The position numbers were made by a program, and so were the translations under genes. Of a stretch of 64,000 nt of DNA, positions 42,079-50,725 are shown piece by piece. Below the pieces are notes generated by a model. That model ran no database searches, was not told where the DNA came from, and worked only from the letters and a program-made list of their open reading frames with translations. Within the stretch, counting starts at the first letter, position 1. Each line of letters begins with the position of its first letter. The stretch spans positions 4,419,501 through 4,483,500 of the forward strand of contig NZ_AP018449.1 in assembly GCF_003966895.1 (NCBI RefSeq), in the 5' to 3' direction. Source of the stretch: Methylomusa anaerophila (GTDB lineage: Bacteria > Bacillota > Negativicutes > Sporomusales > Sporomusaceae).

Positions 42079-45000
42079 TCAAGCGTCTTTATAATGCATG
42101 AACTGTTTGTTATGCTCCTTATCCATATTGGGATTCACTTTGAACCATGCCGCATACATAGTTGGTAAAACCAACAGCGTCAATAGAGTGGCACCAAATA
42201 AGCCGCCGGCAATGGCGACTGCCATCGGGCCCCAGAAGTTACTCAACGCCAAGGGAACCATCCCGAATATGGCCGCTGCTGCGGTGAGCATAATTGGACG
42301 AAATCTTAATATTGCCGAGTCGATGATGGCATCCCACGGCTTTTCTCCGGCTTTGATATGCTGCTCAATCTGGTCTATCAAGATAACTGAGTTCCGTATA
42401 ATCATGCCACTAAGCGCCAAAATACCAAGCTGAGATACGAAACCCATTGGCCGTTGAGTCAAGAGCATGGTTATACTAACTCCAATAATGCCAAGCGGCG
42501 CAGTCAACACTGTCAAAATCATGAGCGATATTTTCTGAAGCTGAAGTATTAGCAAGGTGAGAATAATGATAATCATGATTGGCACAGGCTGGAGCAGAAA
42601 TTCAATGGATGAACTACTTCTTTCGAGTGAACCTGCAATATCAATACTACAGCCTGAAGGTAAGCTTTTACGCATATCGTTGAGAGCTTCGTATATTTGC
42701 TTTGTTGCATCAACGCCGGTGATTCCCGGCACCACATCGGCCTGTACTGTTATCACCGGTTTAAGATTACGTCGCCAAATTAAGCCTTCTTCCGCCTCAT
42801 AGCTTATTTTGGCAATTTGATCCAATGGTACAAATCTTCCATCACCGATGTGAATGGGAAGATCTTTTACGTCCGTTAGATCTTTCCGGTTTTGATAGTC
42901 CATACGAAACACAATGTCAACCGTCTTATCTTTTGCCCGAAATTGTGCCACCGGCGCACCAGAAAGCTGAGTTTGCAGAGCAAATGCCAAAGTCTGACTG
43001 TTTATTCCAAGCATTCGTGCTTTGTTCTGATCAACATCCAAAAGCATGACTTTATTTTTTTCGTTCCAGTCAAAATTTATATTGAGGAACTTTGGATCGG
43101 CCGCCATAGCGTCACTGACTTGTCTGGCAATTGCTTTGACTTGTTCATGATCGTCTCCGGATACTCTGAGCATGACAGGATAAGGAGCATCAGGGCCGGT
43201 CTGTATTAATTTGACATGTCCACGTATCGCGGCAAATTTTTCAGCTAACAGTGTATTTATTCGCTGAGTCAATTCTACCCGCGTTTTTACATCTTTGGCC
43301 ACAATAATAAACTGGGCAAAATTGGTGGCCGGAAGTCTAGGTTCGAGAGTCAATACAAAACGGGGAGCGCCTTGGCCAACATAGTAGCTATAATTTTCAA
43401 TGTTGGGATCGCCATCAAGATACCCGGCAAATTTTTGAGCTTCCTGTTCAGTCGCTTGGAGGGAAGCCCCTTCCGGCAACGTCATTTCAACAATGAGTTC
43501 CGGACGAGTAGACAGAGGGAAAAATTCTTGTCTTACAAATTGCATTAAACCGATAGCTCCGAGAAAACACGCCATCGTTATACCAAGTACCAGTTTCTGA
43601 TGACACAAACACCAAGTAAGCACCTGTCGAAAAAGTCGGTAGAATTGGGAATCATATACGTTATGCCCCTGTTTTATTTCAGACTTCGTCTTAATCAGTT
43701 TATATCCCAGTACGGGAACTACCAAAATGGATACTAACCATGATATCAGCAAGGCAATGGTAACCACTGTAAAAATACTACCGGTAAAATCCGCAGTGTC
43801 GCCCTTAGCTAGCCATATAGGAATGAAGCCGGCACACGTAATAAGCGTTCCGGTCAGCATAGGAAAAGCAGTAGCTGTATAGGCATAACAGGCAGCTTTA
43901 AACCGGTCCCAGCCTTGCTCAATTTTTACGGACATCATTTCTATGGCAATAATAGCATCGTCTACCAATAATCCTAAGGCAATAATTAATGCTCCCAATG
44001 AAACCTTATGCAAATCCGTTCCTGTCAGTCTCATGCAGGCAAATGTGCCAACAATAACTAGCGGAATGCATAAGGCGACAACAAGTCCCGAACGCATGCC
44101 AAGGCTTAAAAAACTTACAGCAAGGACAATGATTACAGCCTCGCCCAGGGTCTTAATAAATTCGTTGATCGATTCCTCAACCACCTTAGGCTGGTTGGAC
44201 ACTTGGTTAATCGTTAAGCCAAGAGGCAGGTCCTTTTTAACCTGTTCCATAGTCTTTACCAGATCTTCGCCCAACGTTATGATATTACCGCCTTTTTCCA
44301 TCGAAACTGTAAGTCCGATTGCTGGCTGACCATTGAAATACATCTTAGGTCCGATTGGATCAACATAACTTCGCTCTATCTTGGCAATATCAGCTAGCCT
44401 GAAAGTACGGTCATTGGCACGAATAGGTAAGTTGCGGATATTTTCAATGTCTTCAAACATTCCGGTAACGCGTAAGTAAACATTATCAGCTGCTGTTTCG
44501 ATCATTCCGGAGGCATTCATAGCATTTTGCGTTTGTACCGTGTTTACGATTACATTGGGATCAATTCCAAGCTGCGCCAACTTGCTGCTTTCCATTTCAA
44601 TATAGATTTTTTCTGTTTGAACACCAATAAGATCAACCTTCCTAACATTTTTTACACCTAACAAAACCCGCCGTATTTTCTCTGCCCTTTCTCGCATTTC
44701 CTCATAGGTAAATCCGTCGGCAGTCAGTGCATAGATACTGCCAAAAACATCATCGAACCGGTCATTGAAGTATGGCCCGACAACGCCTTGGGGCAGCGTC
44801 TGATTGATATCATTTACCATGTTGCGTACTTCAAGCCAGGTCGCCCGGACATCCTTAGGATTTACGGTTTCCTTTAGAGTAGCATAGATTAAGGATTGCC
44901 CTGGCTGGGAAAAACTTCTGAGGTAGTCTAACCCCGGTGTATCCTGCAGTCTTTTTTCAATTTTATCGGTGACTTGTTCCTCTATCTGGCGAGCGCTGGC

Positions 45001-45168
45001 TCCTGGCCAAGCTACGGAAACAGTCATTGTGCGGATTACAAAATCCGGGTCCTCCATGCGTCCCAATTGAAAATAGGAAATACTGCCTATTAGCAGCGTG
45101 ACCACCATGAAATAATATACCAGTTGTTTATGATTAAGCGCCCATTCGGTTAAATTGATATGTTTCAT
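42079..45168 (-). CDS. RND-family efflux pump, inner-membrane protein
   Basis: The 1029-aa protein is a full-length RND transporter. The N-terminal membrane helix (residues about 14-32) is followed by the periplasmic porter start SVAWPGASARQIEEQVTDKI; the proton-relay Asp pair is in GLLVDDAIIAIEMM (near 405), with the usual second half after about residue 530. It sits in the inner membrane and pumps small molecules through an adaptor and an outer-membrane channel. Its start overlaps the adaptor stop by 4 nt (ATGA). No TolC-type gene is present here. Placed between the two PKS blocks, it is a plausible exporter or self-resistance pump for the polyketide (inference); the sequence does not fix the substrate. 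Confidence 0.93.
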   Translation of the reverse strand: MKHINLTEWALNHKQLVYYFMVVTLLIGSISYFQLGRMEDPDFVIRTMTVSVAWPGASARQIEEQVTDKIEKRLQDTPGLDYLRSFSQPGQSLIYATLKETVNPKDVRATWLEVRNMVNDINQTLPQGVVGPYFNDRFDDVFGSIYALTADGFTYEEMRERAEKIRRVLLGVKNVRKVDLIGVQTEKIYIEMESSKLAQLGIDPNVIVNTVQTQNAMNASGMIETAADNVYLRVTGMFEDIENIRNLPIRANDRTFRLADIAKIERSYVDPIGPKMYFNGQPAIGLTVSMEKGGNIITLGEDLVKTMEQVKKDLPLGLTINQVSNQPKVVEESINEFIKTLGEAVIIVLAVSFLSLGMRSGLVVALCIPLVIVGTFACMRLTGTDLHKVSLGALIIALGLLVDDAIIAIEMMSVKIEQGWDRFKAACYAYTATAFPMLTGTLITCAGFIPIWLAKGDTADFTGSIFTVVTIALLISWLVSILVVPVLGYKLIKTKSEIKQGHNVYDSQFYRLFRQVLTWCLCHQKLVLGITMACFLGAIGLMQFVRQEFFPLSTRPELIVEMTLPEGASLQATEQEAQKFAGYLDGDPNIENYSYYVGQGAPRFVLTLEPRLPATNFAQFIIVAKDVKTRVELTQRINTLLAEKFAAIRGHVKLIQTGPDAPYPVMLRVSGDDHEQVKAIARQVSDAMAADPKFLNINFDWNEKNKVMLLDVDQNKARMLGINSQTLAFALQTQLSGAPVAQFRAKDKTVDIVFRMDYQNRKDLTDVKDLPIHIGDGRFVPLDQIAKISYEAEEGLIWRRNLKPVITVQADVVPGITGVDATKQIYEALNDMRKSLPSGCSIDIAGSLERSSSSIEFLLQPVPIMIIIILTLLILQLQKISLMILTVLTAPLGIIGVSITMLLTQRPMGFVSQLGILALSGMIIRNSVILIDQIEQHIKAGEKPWDAIIDSAILRFRPIMLTAAAAIFGMVPLALSNFWGPMAVAIAGGLFGATLLTLLVLPTMYAAWFKVNPNMDKEHNKQFMHYKDA

Positions 45169-46268
45169 TGAACATCACCCACGATACGCACTCGTTGTCC
45201 TTCGCGCAACTTGTGCACTCCTGACGTAACGATAACATCTCCTGCCAGCAGTCCTTGAAGGACCTGAACTTTCCCGTCACCGAAAGTCCCGATTTTAATG
45301 GGTCTTAAGGTAACCGCTTCGTTCGTAATGACCCAAACGCCAGGTTGTTCCCCTGTCTGATAAATCGCCGCCAGTGGAATATATAACTTTTCTTGACTGT
45401 TGGGATCTTCAATCGTTACATTAGCAGTCATACCCAGCTTAATGTCCTGTGGAGGGTCCACCAAGCTGATACGGGTTTTATATGTACGGGATACCTTATC
45501 GGCCACAGGCGAAATTTCTCTAACTTTTCCGTCCAACACGGTATTCGGTAAAGCCCAAAACGCGACATGAATTTGTTGCGCATTACGAAGTTCTTTAACA
45601 CGATTTTCCGGAATATTGATTTCCACTTCCCGTTCACCGTCCTTAACGAGCGTAATAACGGACTGGCCGGCACTTACTATCTGGCCGATTTCAGCATTGA
45701 CGCTGGAAATTACTCCGGCACTATCTGCAAGAAGCACGCTGTAATTCAGTTGATTAGAGCCTTGGGCATATTGGGCCGAAGCCTGACGAAGAGCGGCTAC
45801 GGCAACATCATAAGCATTTTCATACTGCTCATACTGGGCCCGGCTGACAGCGTTCTGTTCGTATAACTGACGGTAGCGGTTGAGGTTACTTTCCGCAAGT
45901 CTTAATTGTGAGTCAGCAGAGTATACCTGAGCTGAATTAATATTCACAGTCTGTTGAATATCTTTAGGGTCAATTTTCATCAGAACATCACCACGGTTGA
46001 CTACACTACCCAGGTCCACATTGCGTTTAATAATCTTCCCACCAATCTGAAAACCCAACTGGCTTTCGAACCGTCCCCGTACCTCACCGGAATAGCCACT
46101 ATTTGCCTCATGCAAATCTTCTTTTACAACTTGTGTGCGCACTAACGGTATTTCTTCCGTCACAGTCTGTGTTTTAGAACAGCCAATAATAATCATACAT
46201 GTTAACAAAAACAGGCAAATATATGCTTTCGCTATGTTCTTTGATATTTTACCTCCGGATACTTTCAA
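45165..46268 (-). CDS. RND periplasmic adaptor lipoprotein (membrane fusion protein)
   Basis: A 367-aa adaptor with a signal peptide ending in IIIGC-S (lipobox Cys near residue 30), a barrel-sandwich lipoyl half (GSVVNRGDVLMKID), a coiled hairpin (about 85-150; SAQVYSADSQLRLAESNLN) and a beta-barrel/membrane-proximal part with IKLGMTANVTIE. It links the RND pump to an outer-membrane channel. The longest open frame begins at GTG 46277, but that codon lies inside the GAGGTG ribosome site; TTG at 46268 is better spaced. It is the first gene of the two-gene efflux operon and follows a terminator, so it should have its own promoter, which I cannot place with confidence. Confidence 0.88.
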   Translation of the reverse strand: MKVSGGKISKNIAKAYICLFLLTCMIIIGCSKTQTVTEEIPLVRTQVVKEDLHEANSGYSGEVRGRFESQLGFQIGGKIIKRNVDLGSVVNRGDVLMKIDPKDIQQTVNINSAQVYSADSQLRLAESNLNRYRQLYEQNAVSRAQYEQYENAYDVAVAALRQASAQYAQGSNQLNYSVLLADSAGVISSVNAEIGQIVSAGQSVITLVKDGEREVEINIPENRVKELRNAQQIHVAFWALPNTVLDGKVREISPVADKVSRTYKTRISLVDPPQDIKLGMTANVTIEDPNSQEKLYIPLAAIYQTGEQPGVWVITNEAVTLRPIKIGTFGDGKVQVLQGLLAGDVIVTSGVHKLREGQRVRIVGDVQ

Positions 46269-46330
46269 ACAAATCACCTCAGCAATGTATTTTTCATAAA
46301 CTTAGAGGATTTTTTCGTTTTTGAATGCGT

Positions 46331-46358
46331 AAAAAATGAACGTCCGGCTATGCCGGAC
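46331..46358 (-). terminator. Terminator after the activase-related pair
   Basis: On the minus strand the 7-bp stem GTCCGGC/GCCGGAC with a 3-nt loop is followed by GTTCATTTTTT. It is about 50 nt after the stop at 46410 and ends the line B PKS operon before the efflux genes. Confidence 0.85.
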
Positions 46359-46409
46359 ATCAAGATTTCGATATTAAGTTTATTACCTGTTACAGAGCGC
46401 AGGCCTTGT

Positions 46410-47768
46410 TCAAACCGCATTGTTTGCTTCCCGTAAACGTCTCGCTTGGACTGTCACGTTTTCTAATAGTCGATGGTGGTTTGTTGATAACCAGGGTCCT
46501 TCCAATTCCAGACCGACAAAAGGAATATCGTATCGATGGGCTAAAGCTCGAATGACAGCTTGCGCGTTTATTGAGTTTTGACAGGTAAATACTGCTACAT
46601 GGACTAATCCGTCGAAAACTCCCGTTTGCATCGTTTTTAAATACTTCCCTACCGGTATATCAGCTTCATTAAATATATTGGGGTTTATAAACTGGTGGCC
46701 ATCTTTCAGAAGACTTGCCAAAGATACATGTTTATCAAAAAGAAGACCCGATCCTTGAAGTGCTTTTCGAAACCGGTGATTCAAAAAATTAGCAAGATCT
46801 AAAGTCAGACGTGAGGACATGGCAAGTTTTAATTCCCGCAGGTTCAATTGGGAATTAAATAATGACATGATCAGCGATCCCCAATCCAAGTGTTGGTCTA
46901 AATTATCATATCCCCTCTTAAATCCGTAGCGCCTTGCGTATTCGGAAAAAATAGTCAGCAAAAATTCATGAAACTCCACAATCTTGGGAATAACCCCTTG
47001 TTGATAACAATATTCGTTTATAGGTTCCTTTATAAATGGCAAGACCCCCCCCCCAAATATCAAAATCTTAGGAGTCTCCTCCACCGTAGCTTTCAACGGA
47101 ATTTTCCTTATATTATTGGCCCATTCTTTTAAGGACCTCTCAATCGCCAATATTCCCTTATGAAAATTGGAGACTACTTTCATCATTTCTTTATTGAATA
47201 TTTTTAATGCTTCTTCCTTATTTAGCGCGAGGCATCTTAAAGTGCATTCTGCTTCATCGAATAAATCGCCCAGAATGATTGCACTTAGTACTTGTCTGCC
47301 AAACATCATTCCTTGCCCAAGGTAATTATTTTTTAAAGTAAGATTTACCGAATAAATAGCATTAGAGATTCCTAACCTTTCCGTAAGGACCTTCCAAACA
47401 TCAGGCCAAGCGCCACACTGGCAAGGGCCTTCCTGCTCAATCCCCCAATAGACCAATATATCATCCTTGTCATAATTTTCCATGATATCTGTATAGTATA
47501 TTCCTGCCAGGAAATTAAACGACAGGCATTCTCTGCCACTACTCAATTTTTTTACATTATGCAATATTTCATGGGTGTATGGTTTGCAAAGTCTGATACG
47601 CCAACCCTTTTTTTCATGGATGCTTTTAACAAAAGGGGTTGAATTATTTGTAAGCGGCCAGATAAATACCACCCTCCGGTCGTCAGTCTTAATTTTATTA
47701 CTGCAAGCATCAATAACATAGGTAAAATCCTCGGAAAAAGCAGCACTTTTAAAACTTTGCTCAATCAT
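46410..47768 (-). CDS. C-terminal partner of a split 2-hydroxyacyl-CoA dehydratase activase-related protein
   Basis: The 452-aa protein resembles the last third of the long (about 1400 aa) acyl-CoA dehydratase activase-related family, itself related to HgdB-type dehydratase subunits. Family-like marks are SGRECLSFNFLAG (near 78), QEGPCQCGAW (near 110), ILIFGGGVLPFIKEP (near 233) and an ending of the form IPFVGLELEG...RLLENVTVQARRL. Possible metal-ligand Cys residues are in SGREC and CQC. The start at 47768 (MIEQSFKS) has GGAGAG about 9 nt upstream; an open frame to 47954 would overlap the upstream gene by 161 nt without a ribosome site. It follows the activase gene by 25 nt. A run of ten G codes GGG in the GGGVLPF motif. 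The substrate is unknown. Confidence 0.7.
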   Translation of the reverse strand: MIEQSFKSAAFSEDFTYVIDACSNKIKTDDRRVVFIWPLTNNSTPFVKSIHEKKGWRIRLCKPYTHEILHNVKKLSSGRECLSFNFLAGIYYTDIMENYDKDDILVYWGIEQEGPCQCGAWPDVWKVLTERLGISNAIYSVNLTLKNNYLGQGMMFGRQVLSAIILGDLFDEAECTLRCLALNKEEALKIFNKEMMKVVSNFHKGILAIERSLKEWANNIRKIPLKATVEETPKILIFGGGVLPFIKEPINEYCYQQGVIPKIVEFHEFLLTIFSEYARRYGFKRGYDNLDQHLDWGSLIMSLFNSQLNLRELKLAMSSRLTLDLANFLNHRFRKALQGSGLLFDKHVSLASLLKDGHQFINPNIFNEADIPVGKYLKTMQTGVFDGLVHVAVFTCQNSINAQAVIRALAHRYDIPFVGLELEGPWLSTNHHRLLENVTVQARRLREANNAV

Positions 47769-47793
47769 TTTATTTCTCTCTCCAATCTGAATT

Positions 47794-50709
47794 TTAGCTG
47801 ACTCCAGCCATTTGCCGCTCTTTAAGTTCGACAATATCCAAAAAAGCACCAACACGGGTTTCAAAGCCGGCATGAGCAGTTTGTGAATCGATTTCCAAAT
47901 AGCAAAATATTTCGCCTGCCATTTCGCGGCGGAATATATGATACATACTGGCATCAGGTACGCAAGAAAAACAGGATACCATGCAAATATAAACGTTAGG
48001 GTGTTTTTTTACGTAAGCAACCGCATTTTCGATCTGTTGGGTAAAACGCCAAACATTACCGTGGTAATATCCTTTATTTTCTAATTGCGGCAGCATATCA
48101 ACGGGGATTACATTATATCCCCTGCTGGTTATTTTCCGCGGTAACGCCAAATTGGCTTCAGCGGAACCAAATATATAAGGTCTTCCAGCGAGTATTACCG
48201 TCGGCTCTGCAAGTATTTCGTGCAAATTTTCCCTACTAAATTGCATAAATTCCCTTTTGTAAGATTCATAGTGAGTAAACGCACGTTCACCAATTTTTAA
48301 AGCGTTTCTTTTATTGAACCCCAACTGTTCCCCCAACTTTTGGATCTGTTTAAGTGATGTTTCCTTAAGTTCATCGGAAAAACCGATCACGGGATGCAAT
48401 AGCCTGCCACTGTCAATATTAAAAGCAATGCGGATCAAATCCGGGATGACTGTCGCAGAAGGGCAAATATAGCTATGCAAGCTATAATCCGGGTTACCTC
48501 CGTCAACGACATGCGGTAAAAAGATATAATCGACACCTTGATTCAATAAATCATAAACTGCACCGTGTGCGATTTCACACGGATAGCAGATTGATCCTCT
48601 AGTTTTTGAATTTCCTTCTTTCGAAATTTTAGATAAAACGACATTAAAGCCCAATTCGTTGATTAGTTTGGCGTAAAAAGGGTAGAGTTCAAACGTACTT
48701 AAAGCTTGAGGAATGCCTATCGTGCCGCGAGGATGCAATAATGTTTCGGCTCCATACTTTTCAAACATCATTTGATTACGAATCACAGTTAAATCCTGGC
48801 CTTCATTCTTGAACTGCTTTTGCCTGTGCTTCACCTCATACTTGGAACAAAGCCCGCCAAAGGGGATTTCCTTGCCCCGGACTTTAATCTTCTTAATTTC
48901 GCATATATTTTCGCAAGCAGGGCATTTAAATGTTCCCTTGACTTCCATAGTACCTTTGAATAACTCTTTCAAGTCATAGGTTTTTGGCAAGAGATAACCT
49001 TCGTTGATCATATCTTGTGCCATTAGACAGCTACCGACACATCCCATTAACTCCGGGTATTTAGGTACAACTACTTTCCGTTGAGTTAAAGCCGCTATCG
49101 CTAATGCAACCGATTTGTTCAGAGCGACTCCACCTTGAAATAACAATTTGTCTCCTACTGCTCTCACACCGACTATACGTGAAATATAATTCCTGATAAT
49201 TGAGTAAACAAGGCCTGCGATAACGTCCTCCTGCGGCACTCCATGTTGCAAGGCATTTCGCAAATCAGTATTAATGAAAGCAGCACACCTTTCTCCGAAA
49301 CCGACTGGCTGAAGGCTACTCTCGGCCCTATTACTGATTTCGCTAACAGAAATTCCCATATCCACAGAAACTGACTCCTCAAGAAAGCTACCCGTTCCGG
49401 CAGAACAGCCGTCGTTCATTGCGTAGTCAACCGGGATTCCTTTTAAAAACGAAATAAACTTCGAATCCTGCCCGCCAATTTCAAACACAGTATCCACATC
49501 CGGCACTTCCATAACAGCGGCCCTGGCATGAGCTAAAATCTCATTGAAACTTGGACAGTTTTCAAAAAATACCGAAACAATTCCTCTGCCTGACCCTGTA
49601 ACCGCAATTTGAACAACATTGATTTCTTTGTCGTCAACCTGCTCAATCAATTTTTGAAGGCAATTCTTCACCGCCGTCACGGGATTTCCATGCGTCCGCA
49701 AATAGCAGCCTGCATCAACTGTTCCACGTGATTGATTAAAAAGAATTGCCTTAGTAGTAGTCGAGCCGGCGTCGATTCCCATAATATAATCAGCCCCTGC
49801 TATTATTTCCTGGGAATGACGGCCCATTGCCCTATAATCAAGTAGTTTTTCTGCTTCTCGTAAAGGATTCAAAATTCCATAGGGCTCTATGGCCTCTTTA
49901 AAACCGATGCTTGAATAGTAAACAGCTTCCTGGGGAGAGAGACCGGCAGCGAAAAGAGACGCTCCAAAAGCCTCAAAACAAGGACTTTCATCCAAAACTT
50001 TCAGCTCTGAATCCTTAAATAACTCGCCTAAGTGCTCAATAAATGGCTCATTTAATGTAAGTCCTCCTATAACAACAATAGACTTAGATTCCCATTGCGC
50101 CAATTCAACCATTTTATAAACTTTTTTAGCCAGATCATTAATAAGTGATTTGGCGATGTCTGAACGGCTGCATTCTCCTTTATTAAGTTTATGGGTGGCA
50201 TCCGATTTACAGTAAACGGAACAACGGGTAGCCAAGTCGACTAATTTCCCTTTACGGCTCTCCTGAATTCCGCTTTCTAATGTCAAATCCATCCTTTGGA
50301 ACTGTTGGACTATAAACTCTCCTGTTCCCGCAGCACATTTTGATGATGGAATGATATTTCGAATTCGCCCGTTTTTTAATGTGTAAATACTAAACACCTC
50401 TCCACCGAGTGAAAGTAAAATATCTGGCTTTAAAGCAAAATGCGCCAATGCTTTTTCTAAACATTCCGTTTCAGAACGGTACGGCAAATCAAGAACTTCC
50501 TTTGCAGCTTGACCGGTGACCACCATTTTGACCTTTTCTTCAGTAGAGTAGAGCTTAAAAATCTCTTGGACTTTTTCTTTCGGATTTCCTTCATGTCGTG
50601 TTATCCCCATAAAGTGTTTTCCCGAACTTGTCCTGCGGACCCATTTTACCGACACAGAACCTATCTCCAAACCCTCAAAGAAATTCTCTCTTGTAATATT
50701 TTCCATCAT
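47794..50709 (-). CDS. 2-hydroxyacyl-CoA dehydratase activase-like ATPase (two ASKHA domains + DUF2229)
   Basis: The 971-aa protein has two activase (BcrAD/BadFG, HgdC-like) domains. The first (about 10-260) is degenerate at the nucleotide site but keeps CAAGTGEF and RCSVYC. The second (about 310-560) is canonical: IMGIDAGSTTTKAI, EIGGQDSKF, NDGCSAGTGSF and FGERCAAF, whose two Cys bind the 4Fe-4S cluster shared by the dimer. A Cys-rich stretch (CPACENIC, about 600-635) and DUF2229 (ICYPCEIAHG, IFLPHV) follow, ending EIDSQTAHAGFETRVGAFLD. Known activases use ATP to push one electron at very low potential into a dehydratase or reductase. GGAGG precedes two adjacent ATGs (50709, 50706). It starts 16 nt after the PKS reductase gene. 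Together with the next gene (971+452) it matches the length of the usual single-chain protein. Confidence 0.85.
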   Translation of the reverse strand: MMENITRENFFEGLEIGSVSVKWVRRTSSGKHFMGITRHEGNPKEKVQEIFKLYSTEEKVKMVVTGQAAKEVLDLPYRSETECLEKALAHFALKPDILLSLGGEVFSIYTLKNGRIRNIIPSSKCAAGTGEFIVQQFQRMDLTLESGIQESRKGKLVDLATRCSVYCKSDATHKLNKGECSRSDIAKSLINDLAKKVYKMVELAQWESKSIVVIGGLTLNEPFIEHLGELFKDSELKVLDESPCFEAFGASLFAAGLSPQEAVYYSSIGFKEAIEPYGILNPLREAEKLLDYRAMGRHSQEIIAGADYIMGIDAGSTTTKAILFNQSRGTVDAGCYLRTHGNPVTAVKNCLQKLIEQVDDKEINVVQIAVTGSGRGIVSVFFENCPSFNEILAHARAAVMEVPDVDTVFEIGGQDSKFISFLKGIPVDYAMNDGCSAGTGSFLEESVSVDMGISVSEISNRAESSLQPVGFGERCAAFINTDLRNALQHGVPQEDVIAGLVYSIIRNYISRIVGVRAVGDKLLFQGGVALNKSVALAIAALTQRKVVVPKYPELMGCVGSCLMAQDMINEGYLLPKTYDLKELFKGTMEVKGTFKCPACENICEIKKIKVRGKEIPFGGLCSKYEVKHRQKQFKNEGQDLTVIRNQMMFEKYGAETLLHPRGTIGIPQALSTFELYPFYAKLINELGFNVVLSKISKEGNSKTRGSICYPCEIAHGAVYDLLNQGVDYIFLPHVVDGGNPDYSLHSYICPSATVIPDLIRIAFNIDSGRLLHPVIGFSDELKETSLKQIQKLGEQLGFNKRNALKIGERAFTHYESYKREFMQFSRENLHEILAEPTVILAGRPYIFGSAEANLALPRKITSRGYNVIPVDMLPQLENKGYYHGNVWRFTQQIENAVAYVKKHPNVYICMVSCFSCVPDASMYHIFRREMAGEIFCYLEIDSQTAHAGFETRVGAFLDIVELKERQMAGVS

Positions 50710-50725
50710 ATTCCTCCTTTTTTAC

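Noticed and set aside
47769-47954. Upstream extension of the activase-partner gene
   Set aside because: It would overlap the activase gene by 161 nt with no ribosome site; GGAGAG before 47768 supports the shorter form.
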